Source: Actinomycetota bacterium (GTDB lineage Bacteria; Actinomycetota; Acidimicrobiia; Acidimicrobiales; CADCSY01). From it: a stretch of DNA of 8,507 bases. Positions within the stretch are counted from its first letter, which is position 1. Each line of letters opens with the position of its first letter. A program made the translations under genes and the position numbers. The stretch spans positions 1 through 8,507 of the forward strand of contig JAHWJR010000074.1 in the NCBI GenBank assembly GCA_019348335.1, given 5' to 3'. The notes under the pieces are model-generated. The model was not told the DNA's origin. It did no database searches and saw only the letters and a program-made list of their open reading frames with translations. Shown here in pieces: positions 1 to 6,490 of the stretch.

Positions 1-464
1 CGCCGGCGCAGCCGGCGGCCGGGGAGGTCCTGGCCGAGCTGCGCGCCGCCGGCTTCGTGGACTACGACCCCCCGGAGGGGCGTCCAGGAGGGATCAGCGA
101 CCTGACCATGACCGGAGCCACCGTGGTCCTGGTCTCGGACGGGGGCGCGGCGTTGAGCTACGAAAACTGGATCCGCCCGCTCGTGGAGGTCCTGACTGCG
201 GACCGTGACCGTGACGGGAGACCGGACGTTCCCCTGCTGGCCGTCGAGGCACTGGGCACCGACGAGATGGGCGAAGACGAGGTGGAGTTCACGCAGGCGC
301 TGCGGGCCGACGACACCCTGTCCTCCCGCCTGTCGACGGTCAACAACGTCGACAGGTTCGCCGGCCGGCTCGCTGCGGTGCTGGCCATCCAGGACCTGGC
401 CGAAGGGCGCGTGGGCCACTACGGCCGGGGCGCCCAGCGGCTGATCCCGGCCCCGTCCCGGTGA
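1..464 (+). CDS. MctB/SteB family envelope protein (copper transporter MctB-like), 3' part only
   Basis: The frame is open from base 3 to the TGA at 462-464, giving 153 C-terminal residues; the start lies beyond the left edge. A GTG at 57 is in frame, but the open frame runs through it and it has no ribosome site, so it is an internal valine. The tail has the pattern of the MctB (DUF3186) family: a strand TGATVVLVSDGG, then STVNNVD, a helix with LAAVLAIQDLAEG, and GHYGRG just before the end. The known family has one N-terminal membrane helix (not visible here) and a C-terminal domain outside the membrane. In mycobacteria the protein is linked to copper tolerance, while the corynebacterial homologue SteB acts with SteA in cell separation. 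The next gene being a murJ homologue favours an envelope role, but the sequence does not decide. Family call fairly sure, function unsure. Confidence 0.8.
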   Translation, partial: PAQPAAGEVLAELRAAGFVDYDPPEGRPGGISDLTMTGATVVLVSDGGAALSYENWIRPLVEVLTADRDRDGRPDVPLLAVEALGTDEMGEDEVEFTQALRADDTLSSRLSTVNNVDRFAGRLAAVLAIQDLAEGRVGHYGRGAQRLIPAPSR

Positions 465-490
465 GGGCGCCCGGGCCCCCGGCCGGCGCG

Positions 491-507
491 GGCGCCGGCG
501 CCGGCGC
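491..507 (+). repeat. GGCGCC tandem, self-complementary GC repeat before the murJ ATG
   Basis: Two full copies and one partial copy of GGCGCC stand in a row, inside a longer run of GC-only sequence (about 473-506) between the mctB stop and ATG 512. Each unit is its own reverse complement, so the RNA can fold tightly right before that ATG. If murJ starts at GTG 461 the repeat instead encodes an alternating Gly-Ala stretch. Confidence 0.55.
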
Positions 508-511
508 TGCA

Positions 512-2104
512 ATGCCCACCGTCGACCTGGCCCGCACGACGGCGGCCATGACCGTGCTCACCCTGGTGTCGCGGGTGACCGGCCTGGTGCGGGTGCTGGT
601 CGTGGCCGCCGTGCTCGGCACCACCTTCCTCGGCAACACCTACCAGTCGGCCAACACGGTGCCCAACCTGTTGTTCGAGCTGTTCGCCGCCGGCGCCCTC
701 CAGGCGGTGATGATCCCCGCCATGGTCGAGCTGTTCGACCGGGGCGACGAGGCCGAGGCGTCGCGAGTGGCCGGCTCGCTCCTGGGCCTGGCCCTGGCCG
801 GCCTGGCCGTGGTGGCCGCCGTGGGCATGCTGGCCGCGCCGTGGGTCATGCGGGTCCTGGTCGCCGGTGTCGAGTCGCCCGAGGTGCGCGCCGCCCAGGT
901 CCGCCTGGGCACGATCCTCCTGTGGTTCTTCCTGCCCCAGCTGGTGCTCTACGCCGCGGGCATGGTGGCCACGGGGGTCCTGAACGCCCGGGGGCGCTTC
1001 ACCGTTCCCGTCGCCGCACCCGTGGCCAACAACGTCGTCGTCATTGCCTCCTACGGGCTGTTCTGGCTGCTCCGCGGAGGGGCGGCTCCCGGGCTCGACC
1101 TGACCCCCGCCCAGATCGCCGTGCTCGGCCTCGGCACGACGCTGGGCGTGCTGGCGCTGTCGGCGCTGCCGGTGCTGGCCGTGGTCCGTAGCGACTTCTC
1201 CCTGCGGCCTCGGCTCGACCACCGACACCCCCAGGTCCGCCGCATCGTGCGCCGCAGCGGCTGGGCCGCCCTGTTCCTGGCCAGCACCCAGATGCTGCTG
1301 GGGGTGGTCCTGGTCCTGGCCAACGGCGTGGAGGGCGGCGTGGTCGCCTACCAGGTGGCCTACACCATCTTCCTCCTGCCCCACGCCCTGTTCGCCCTAC
1401 CTGTCCTGACCACGCTGTTCCCGGCACTGGCCCGCCGTGCCTCGGCCGGCGATCACCCGGGGTACGCCGATGCCGTCGCCGCCGGCGTGCGGGCCATCGC
1501 CTTCTTCGTCCTGCCGGCCGCCGCCGCCCTGGCCGCCCTCGCCTCCCCCCTCACGCGGGTGCTGCTCTTCGGCGAGAGCGCCGGCGCCGGGGCGGTGGTG
1601 GTGGCCGGCGCGGTGATCGCCTTCGCCCCGGGCCTGCTGGGCTACGGCGCCTTCTTGTTCCTGACCCGGGCGCTGTACGCGGTGGGTGACACTCGGACGC
1701 CGAGCCTGGTGCACGTCGGCGTGGTCGTGGGCGCGGCGCTGGCCATGGCCGGGGTCTCGGCCATCGCCGGCGCCGACCGCGTGCCGGGGCTCGCTGCGGC
1801 TCACTCCCTCGCCTATCTGGTGGGCGCCGTGGTGCTCGCCCGGCGGGTCCGGCTCCGCGTCCGGCTGCCGGAGGGCACCATGCCGTCACTGCTGCGACCC
1901 GTGACCGGCGGCGTTGCCGCCGCCGTCGCCGCCGGCGGGGTCATGTGGCTGGTCCAGCAGCCGTTCGACATCGCCGGCCGGGCCGGTGCGCTTGCCGTGC
2001 TGGCCGGGGCAGGCACCGCCGGGGCCGCCGTCTACCTGGGCGCCCAGGCGCTGCTCGGCACCCGGCCGGGCACCATCGCCGGGCTCCTGCGCTCCCATGG
2101 CTGA
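512..2104 (+). CDS. murJ: MurJ/MviN-family lipid II (or related lipid-linked glycan) flippase
   Basis: Predicted inner-membrane flippase of the MOP exporter superfamily, moving undecaprenyl-linked precursors outwards. The N-terminus shows the family pattern: SRVTGLVR (residues 20-27 from ATG 512), then VPNLLFELFAAGAL (50-63), a following MIPAMVELF, and a later LPVLTTLFPALARRA. The rest is a chain of hydrophobic helices, as expected for about 14 spans. At 530 residues the length is normal. ATG 512 is preferred because it places the SRV motif as far from the start as in E. coli MurJ. An in-frame GTG at 461, overlapping the mctB stop as GTGA, would add 17 residues of Gly/Ala/Pro low complexity; neither start has a clear ribosome site. 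Arginines important in E. coli MurJ (R52 and R270 by my alignment) are not conserved, which also seems typical of actinobacterial homologues. It lacks the C-terminal pseudokinase region of mycobacterial MviN. The substrate may be lipid II or another lipid-linked glycan. Confidence 0.87.
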   Translation: MPTVDLARTTAAMTVLTLVSRVTGLVRVLVVAAVLGTTFLGNTYQSANTVPNLLFELFAAGALQAVMIPAMVELFDRGDEAEASRVAGSLLGLALAGLAVVAAVGMLAAPWVMRVLVAGVESPEVRAAQVRLGTILLWFFLPQLVLYAAGMVATGVLNARGRFTVPVAAPVANNVVVIASYGLFWLLRGGAAPGLDLTPAQIAVLGLGTTLGVLALSALPVLAVVRSDFSLRPRLDHRHPQVRRIVRRSGWAALFLASTQMLLGVVLVLANGVEGGVVAYQVAYTIFLLPHALFALPVLTTLFPALARRASAGDHPGYADAVAAGVRAIAFFVLPAAAALAALASPLTRVLLFGESAGAGAVVVAGAVIAFAPGLLGYGAFLFLTRALYAVGDTRTPSLVHVGVVVGAALAMAGVSAIAGADRVPGLAAAHSLAYLVGAVVLARRVRLRVRLPEGTMPSLLRPVTGGVAAAVAAGGVMWLVQQPFDIAGRAGALAVLAGAGTAGAAVYLGAQALLGTRPGTIAGLLRSHG

Positions 2105-3221
2105 CGGCGCACCGGTGCTCCAGCTCCTCGGGCCCTCGACCGGAGGCATCCGCCGGCACGTGGCCCACCTGGCGCAGACCCTGCGGCACCGCGGGTGGCA
2201 GGTGCAGACCGCCGGCCCGGGCGGAGTGCTCGACGGCCTGGCTCCGCTCGACCACGTGGTCGAGGTCCCGGCCGCAGTCGGCCCGGGGGCGGCCTGGCGG
2301 GCCCGCCGGGACCTGGCCCGGGCGGTGGAGGGGACCGCCGTGGTCCACGCCCACGGGCTCAAGGCGGGGTGGCTGGCGACGTCCTTGCGCCGGCGGCCGC
2401 CGGTGGTGGTGACCGTGCACAACCTGGTCCTGACCGAGGTGGCAGGCCCCGCAGCCTGGCCGCTGCAGCGCCTGGAGGCACTCCTGCCCCGGGTGGCCGA
2501 CGCCACGGTGGCCACCTCGGCCGAGGTGGCCCGGCGCTTCGCCGGCGCCCCTGGTGCCGACCGCATCGCCGTGGTGCCGCCGGCGTGGCCACCGCCCCGT
2601 GCCCGCCGACCGACCGGCGAGGTCCGGGCCGAGCTGGGGCTCGGCCCCGGCCACGTCCTGTTGGTCACCGCCGCCCGCCTGCACCCCCAGAAGGGGCTCG
2701 ACGTGCTCCTCGACGCCGTCGCCCTCCTGCGCCGGCGACGGCCGGGGGTGCGGTGCGCCGTGGTGGGGGAGGGGCCGCTGGAGGCGTCGCTGCGCCGGCG
2801 GGTCGACGAGCTCGGTCTCGCCGAGGAGGTCGTGCTCACCGGGGCCCGGGACGACGTGGCCGACCTGCTGGCGGCGGCCGACGTGGTGGTGGTCCCGTCC
2901 CGGTGGGAGTCCGGGCCCCTGGTGCTGTTCGAGGCGCTGGCCCTGGGCCGGCCGGTGGTGAGCACGCCCGTCGGCGCCGCACCCGGCCTGCTCGCCGACG
3001 GTGACGGTGCCGGCTGCGGTGGTCGCCTGGTTGCCGTGGACGACCCGGCGGCGCTGGCCGAGGCGGTGGCGGAGGTGCTCGACGACCCGGCGGGAGCGGC
3101 GGCGATGGCGGTGACCGGCCGGCGCAGGGTCGCCGCTGCCTACGGCGACGAGGTGCTGATCGCACCGCTCGAGGCGCGGTACCGCGACCTGATGGGGGAC
3201 CGGTGCGGCGCCGGCGCCTGA
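2097..3221 (+). CDS. Family 4 (GT-B fold) glycosyltransferase
   Basis: Predicted cytoplasmic or membrane-associated retaining transferase of 374 residues, a usual length for GT4. The N-terminal Rossmann domain begins at VLQLLGPSTGGIRRHV (7-22), the acceptor-side glycine loop, and includes VVHAHGLKAG (82-91) and VVVTVHNL (103-110). The C-terminal donor domain has TAARLHPQKGLDVLL (191-205) with the Arg and Lys that normally hold the nucleotide diphosphate, VVGEGP (222-227), VVVVPSRWESGPLVLFEAL (263-281) with the E-x7-E pair E271/E279, and GRPVVSTPVGA. No membrane helix is seen. A Pro/Arg-rich linker (about 161-172) joins the domains. ATG 2097 is chosen because it directly precedes the first beta strand and overlaps the murJ stop by 8 bases; no ribosome site is visible, so translation is probably coupled. 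Donor and acceptor are unknown; a role in extending a lipid-linked or envelope glycan is inferred from its neighbours. Confidence 0.86.
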   Translation: MADGAPVLQLLGPSTGGIRRHVAHLAQTLRHRGWQVQTAGPGGVLDGLAPLDHVVEVPAAVGPGAAWRARRDLARAVEGTAVVHAHGLKAGWLATSLRRRPPVVVTVHNLVLTEVAGPAAWPLQRLEALLPRVADATVATSAEVARRFAGAPGADRIAVVPPAWPPPRARRPTGEVRAELGLGPGHVLLVTAARLHPQKGLDVLLDAVALLRRRRPGVRCAVVGEGPLEASLRRRVDELGLAEEVVLTGARDDVADLLAAADVVVVPSRWESGPLVLFEALALGRPVVSTPVGAAPGLLADGDGAGCGGRLVAVDDPAALAEAVAEVLDDPAGAAAMAVTGRRRVAAAYGDEVLIAPLEARYRDLMGDRCGAGA

Positions 3222-5569
3222 TGGGCCGCGCCCCGCGGGGCCTGCTGGCCCTCGCCCTGGTGGTCCTGGTCCTGACGCCGGCCTCCGTCGGCACCGCTGA
3301 GACCCAGGCCGTGCCGGGCGACCCTCCGGCCGAGAAGGTCCTGATCCTCAGCCTGCCCCGCCTGCGGTGGGTCGACGTGGCCGAGCACCGGCCGCCCGTC
3401 CTCACCGGGTTCCTCGCCGAGAGCGCCGTCGCCTCCCTGAGCGTGCGGACCATCAGCACCCTCACCAGTCCCGGCGACGCCTACGCCACCATCGGGGCCG
3501 GCAATCGTGTCCGGGTGGTGGAAGAGCTGGCCGGCCTTGCCTTCTCGCCCGATGACCGTTACGGGGACGAGGTGGTCGCCGACGTGTTCGCCCGCCGCTG
3601 CGCCTGCGCCGTCGACGGCGCCGCCGTGGTGCACCTGGGGGCCGGTCCCACCGTCGAGGCCAACCGGCGGCTGCGCTACGGGGCGGAACCCGGCGCCCTG
3701 GCCACGGCGCTGGCCGGAGCGGGGCGGACCACCGCCGTCGTGGCCAACGCCGACCCCGGCTTCGCCGGCGAGGAGCTCCACCGGGAGGCGGCCCTGGCGG
3801 TGAGCGACCCCGCCGGGCGGGTGCCGGCGGGCACGGTGAGCCGGGAGCTGCTCACCGCCGACCCGTCGGCCCCCTTCGGCCTGCGCACCGACCCGAGGGC
3901 GACGGTCGAGGCCTTCGCCGGCGCGTGGGGCTCGGCCGACGTGGTGCTGCTGGAGCTCGGCGACCTGGAGCGGGCCGACCGCTACGCGCTGTTGAGCACC
4001 TCGGCCGCCGCCGAGCGGGCGCAGGCGACGGCCCTGGCCCGGGCCGACGAGGTGCTGGGCGACGTCCTGGCCGGCGTCGACCTGGGACGCCACCTGGTGG
4101 TGCTCGTCGCACCGACCGAGCCGCGGGCCCTGCCCGTCGAGCTGGCGGTCGCCGCCGTGGCCGGTCCCGGGTTCGAGCCGGGCCTGGCCACCAGCGGCAC
4201 CACCCGCCGGCCCGGCTACGTGACCCTGCCGGACCTGGCGCCGACCGTGCTCGCCGCCCTCGGTGTGGACGCGCCGACGGCGATGAACGGCGCTCCGGTC
4301 GCCGCCGTGGGGGGGCCCCGGCCGGGACCGTCCCTGTTCCAGCAGCTCGCCGGCGACAACGACCGAGCGGTGTTCCGCAACCGGGTCACCGGCCCCGTCA
4401 CCGTCGCCTTCATCGCCCTGCAGGTGGCCACCTACGGGCTGGCGGCGCTGGCCCTGCGGCGTCGCCGGCCGGGCCTGCGCCGGGTGGCCACGATCCTCGC
4501 CCTGACCGTCCTGGCCGTGCCCTCGGTGGCGTTCCTCTCGGGCCTGGCGCGCTACGCCGTGCTCGGCCCGGCCGGGTACGGGGTCGCCGTCTTCGCCGCC
4601 GCCGTGGCGTTTGCCGTGGTCGCCGGCGTTGCCGGGAGAGCGGTCACCGGGCGAGCGGCGATCGCTGCGGATCGGGCATGGGTGATGGCTGCGCTGCTGT
4701 TGGCGGGACTGCTCCTCGCCGTCCTGCTGGTCGACATCGCCGCCGGCGGCCCGCTCCAGATCGACACCGTGATCGGGTACAGCCCCATCGTCGCCGGGCG
4801 CTTCGCCGGCTACGGCAACCTGGCCTTCGGCCTGGTCGCCATGGCCGCCATCGTGGTGGGCACCGGGGCGTGGGGCTGGTCGGGCAGGGACGGGCGGCGG
4901 GCGGCGCTCAGCCCGGGCGACGACCAGGAGGAGCGGCCCTCCGGCACAGGGCGGACGGTGGCGGTGGCCGTCCTCTTCGCCGTCACCGTCCTCGCCATCG
5001 GACTGCCCTCCCTCGGCCTCGACGTGGGCGGTGTCCTCTCCGCCGTACCCGCCTTCCTGGTCACCCTGCTGGTGCTCCGGGGCAAGACGGTGGGATGGCG
5101 GCGGGTGGTGGCCATCGCCGTTGCCACCGTCACCGTCATGTCTGCGTTCGCCGTCGTGGACCTCCTGCGCCCACCGGCGTCACGAACCCATCTGGGCCGC
5201 TTTCTCGCCCTCGTCGCCGACCAGGGGCTGCAAGGCGCCACCACCGTGATCGAGCGCAAGATCGGCGCCAACCTGTACATCCTGACCTCCTCGCCATGGG
5301 CCCTGGTGATCCCCGTGGCCATCGCCTTCTTGGCCTTCCTGGCCTGGCGCCGAGCCGAGCTGTTGGGTCGGCTGCAGTCGGTGGCACCCGGCGCCCGAGC
5401 GTGCGTCGTAGGAGGCCTCGTCGTCGCCGTGCTCGGCGGCCTCCTCAACGACTCCGGCGTGGCGGTCCCCGGCATCATGTTCGCCGTCCTGCTTCCCTAC
5501 CTCACCGTGCTGGCCCTGGCCGCCGGGGACCCGCCAACGGCGGCGCCGGCGCTCGACGACGGGACCTGA
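3203..5569 (+). CDS. Membrane protein: degenerate alkaline-phosphatase-like outer domain plus polytopic membrane half
   Basis: A 788-residue protein with no function I can name. Residues 1-35 are a signal sequence or anchor (RRRR then a hydrophobic stretch at 13-28). Residues about 43-395 look like an alkaline phosphatase/sulfatase-superfamily domain: VLILSLPRLRWVDV (46-59), TSPGDAYATIGAGNR (88-102), HLVVLVAPTE (297-306), GPGFEPG (321-327), YVTLPDLAPTVLAALGVDAP (339-358) and MNGAPV. The metal-binding Asp expected in the first strand and the DHG-type motif expected near 303-305 are absent, so it is probably not a normal hydrolase. A CAC pair lies at 133-135. From about 397 there are roughly eleven hydrophobic helices, with distinctive loops IGYSPIVAGRFAGYGN (524-539), LRPPASRTHLGRF (655-667) and LNDSGVAVPG (748-757). 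GTG 3203 follows a GGGGGA ribosome-site-like run and overlaps the upstream gene by 19 bases; ATG 3221 is the alternative. A role in envelope glycan or lipid modification is inference from position. Confidence 0.8.
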   Translation: MRRRRLMGRAPRGLLALALVVLVLTPASVGTAETQAVPGDPPAEKVLILSLPRLRWVDVAEHRPPVLTGFLAESAVASLSVRTISTLTSPGDAYATIGAGNRVRVVEELAGLAFSPDDRYGDEVVADVFARRCACAVDGAAVVHLGAGPTVEANRRLRYGAEPGALATALAGAGRTTAVVANADPGFAGEELHREAALAVSDPAGRVPAGTVSRELLTADPSAPFGLRTDPRATVEAFAGAWGSADVVLLELGDLERADRYALLSTSAAAERAQATALARADEVLGDVLAGVDLGRHLVVLVAPTEPRALPVELAVAAVAGPGFEPGLATSGTTRRPGYVTLPDLAPTVLAALGVDAPTAMNGAPVAAVGGPRPGPSLFQQLAGDNDRAVFRNRVTGPVTVAFIALQVATYGLAALALRRRRPGLRRVATILALTVLAVPSVAFLSGLARYAVLGPAGYGVAVFAAAVAFAVVAGVAGRAVTGRAAIAADRAWVMAALLLAGLLLAVLLVDIAAGGPLQIDTVIGYSPIVAGRFAGYGNLAFGLVAMAAIVVGTGAWGWSGRDGRRAALSPGDDQEERPSGTGRTVAVAVLFAVTVLAIGLPSLGLDVGGVLSAVPAFLVTLLVLRGKTVGWRRVVAIAVATVTVMSAFAVVDLLRPPASRTHLGRFLALVADQGLQGATTVIERKIGANLYILTSSPWALVIPVAIAFLAFLAWRRAELLGRLQSVAPGARACVVGGLVVAVLGGLLNDSGVAVPGIMFAVLLPYLTVLALAAGDPPTAAPALDDGT

Positions 5570-5570
5570 C

Positions 5571-6410
5571 ATGGCGGTGGCCGGCGGGCTGGTGCTGGGA
5601 GCGGTGGCGGGCTGGCTCTCGTGGCGCGCCCTGGCCGGGGTGCTGGAGCGACCCTTGTTCGCCCGGGTGAACCACCGGGGCCGCTCCGTTCCCACCGCCG
5701 GCGGTCTGGTGCCGGCGGTGGCAACCGTGCTCCTCGCCGCCGGAGCCGCCGTCGCCGCCCCCGCCTCACTGCGGGAAGGCCACGCCGCCCCGGTGGCATC
5801 CGTGGTGGTCGTCGTCCTCGGCCTGGCGCTGCTCGGGCTGGTCGACGACCTGGCCGGCAGCGGTGACGACGGGCGCGGTTTCCGCGGTCACCTCGCCGCC
5901 CTGCGGCGAGGTCGACTCACCACCGGAGGGCTCAAGCTGGTGGGCGGGGGAGCGGTGAGCGTGGTGGCGTGCGCACCCATCTCCGGTGGCGGGCCCGCCC
6001 GGCTGCTGGCCGACGCCGCCCTGGTGGCCCTGGCCGCCAACCTGGGCAACCTGCTCGACCGGGCCCCGGGGCGCACCCTGAAGGGGTCGGCCGGCGCCTT
6101 CACCACCCTCGCCCTGGCCGCCGGCGTGCCCGCCGAGCTCGCCGGCGTGGCCGTGGTGGTCGGCGCCGCCCTGGCCCTGCTGCCCGCCGACCTGTCGGAA
6201 CGGCTCATGCTCGGCGACACGGGCGCCAACGCCCTGGGCGGGGCCCTCGGGATCGGCGTGGTCCTCGCCGCCGGGCCCGGTGCTCGCCTCGCCGCGCTGG
6301 TCGGCGTGGCGGTGCTCAACCTCGCCGGCGAGCTCGTGTCGTTCAGCCGGGTGATCGACGCGGTGCCCGTCCTGCGGGCCGCCGACCGTGCCGGGCGCCC
6401 CCGCGACTGA
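5571..6410 (+). CDS. Divergent, short MraY/WecA-family phosphoglycosyl transferase homologue
   Basis: Predicted polytopic enzyme of the family that moves a sugar-1-phosphate from a UDP-sugar onto a polyprenyl phosphate. Visible motifs: RVNHRGRSVPTAGGL (32-46), matching the family's GTPTMGG region; LVDDLAG (90-96), with the Asp pair that serves catalysis or metal binding; TTGGLKLVGG (117-126), with a conserved Lys; ANLGNLLDRAPGR (156-168), in the place of NxxNLxDGxDGL; and LMLGDTGANALGGALG (212-227), with the metal Asp. Two things differ from MraY: the DGxDG loop reads DRAPG, and the C-terminal His cluster is absent. At 279 residues it is shorter than the usual 320-360. It starts one base after the previous stop, with GGGA at 5561-5564 as a weak ribosome site, so it is surely in the same transcript. 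It is unlikely to be the cell's main MraY; substrate and activity are open. Confidence 0.82.
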   Translation: MAVAGGLVLGAVAGWLSWRALAGVLERPLFARVNHRGRSVPTAGGLVPAVATVLLAAGAAVAAPASLREGHAAPVASVVVVVLGLALLGLVDDLAGSGDDGRGFRGHLAALRRGRLTTGGLKLVGGGAVSVVACAPISGGGPARLLADAALVALAANLGNLLDRAPGRTLKGSAGAFTTLALAAGVPAELAGVAVVVGAALALLPADLSERLMLGDTGANALGGALGIGVVLAAGPGARLAALVGVAVLNLAGELVSFSRVIDAVPVLRAADRAGRPRD

Positions 6411-6434
6411 CACCGGAGCAGTCGACCGCCGGTG
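6411..6434 (+). terminator. Possible hairpin terminator after the MraY-like gene
   Basis: CACCGG (6411-6416) and CCGGTG (6429-6434) form a perfect 6-base inverted repeat with a 12-base loop, starting right after the TGA. There is no T-run, although high-GC actinobacteria often lack one. In sequence this rich in G+C such a repeat may arise by chance, so it is only a weak candidate for the end of the upstream operon. Confidence 0.25.
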
Positions 6435-6441
6435 AGCGGGC

Positions 6442-6484
6442 CTCGGGTAACCTGTGATCCCGAGCAGGGAGCACCGACTCGGGA
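6442..6484 (+). promoter_or_regulatory. pyrG leader with two mutually exclusive hairpins; possible -10 box
   Basis: CTCGGG occurs at 6442-6447 and again at 6478-6483, and its complement CCCGAG at 6459-6464 lies between them. The middle element can pair with the first copy (11-base loop) or with the second; the second pairing extends to 7 base pairs (6458-6464 with 6478-6484) and covers most of the pyrG ribosome site. TAACCT at 6448-6453 fits the actinobacterial TAnnnT form of a -10 box, but no convincing -35 box stands at the right distance. pyrG is known to be controlled through its leader by CTP in Bacillus by a different mechanism; control here is inference. Confidence 0.3.
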
Positions 6485-6486
6485 GG
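6481..6486 (+). promoter_or_regulatory. Ribosome binding site of pyrG
   Basis: GGGAGG stands 4 bases before the GTG at 6491. It is the clearest ribosome site in the window and fixes the start, which also gives the standard CTP synthase N-terminus AKHIFVTGG. Confidence 0.75.
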
Positions 6487-6490
6487 CAGC

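Noticed and set aside
57..464. Separate small gene starting at GTG 57
   Set aside because: The frame is open back to the left edge with family-like sequence, and GTG 57 has no ribosome site; it is an internal codon of the cut MctB/SteB gene.
419..1384. 321-codon open frame on the - strand opposite murJ
   Set aside because: Gln/His/Gly-rich low-complexity product that mirrors murJ codons; no motif, no ribosome site.
1886..2965. 359-codon open frame on the - strand opposite the glycosyltransferase gene
   Set aside because: Ser/Thr/Arg-rich product without recognisable domain, explained by antisense reading of GC-rich codons.
3925..5670. 581-codon open frame on the + strand, out of frame with the membrane protein
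   Set aside because: The product is an Arg/Gly/Pro/Ala-rich chain without domains, typical of a shifted frame in high-GC coding DNA; the overlapping frame has clear signal, domain and membrane features.
5693..5719. Inverted GCCGGC/CCGGCG-type repeats within genes as possible regulatory or mobile repeats
   Set aside because: Such GC palindromes recur all over the window as a by-product of Ala/Gly/Arg codons ending in G or C; no spacing, order or flanking duplication sets these apart.
6438..6447. Bacillus-type pyrG control by repeated G addition at a GGGC transcript start
   Set aside because: A GGGCCTC string is present, but no plausible -10 box lies upstream of it and no U-rich terminator follows, so that mechanism is not supported.
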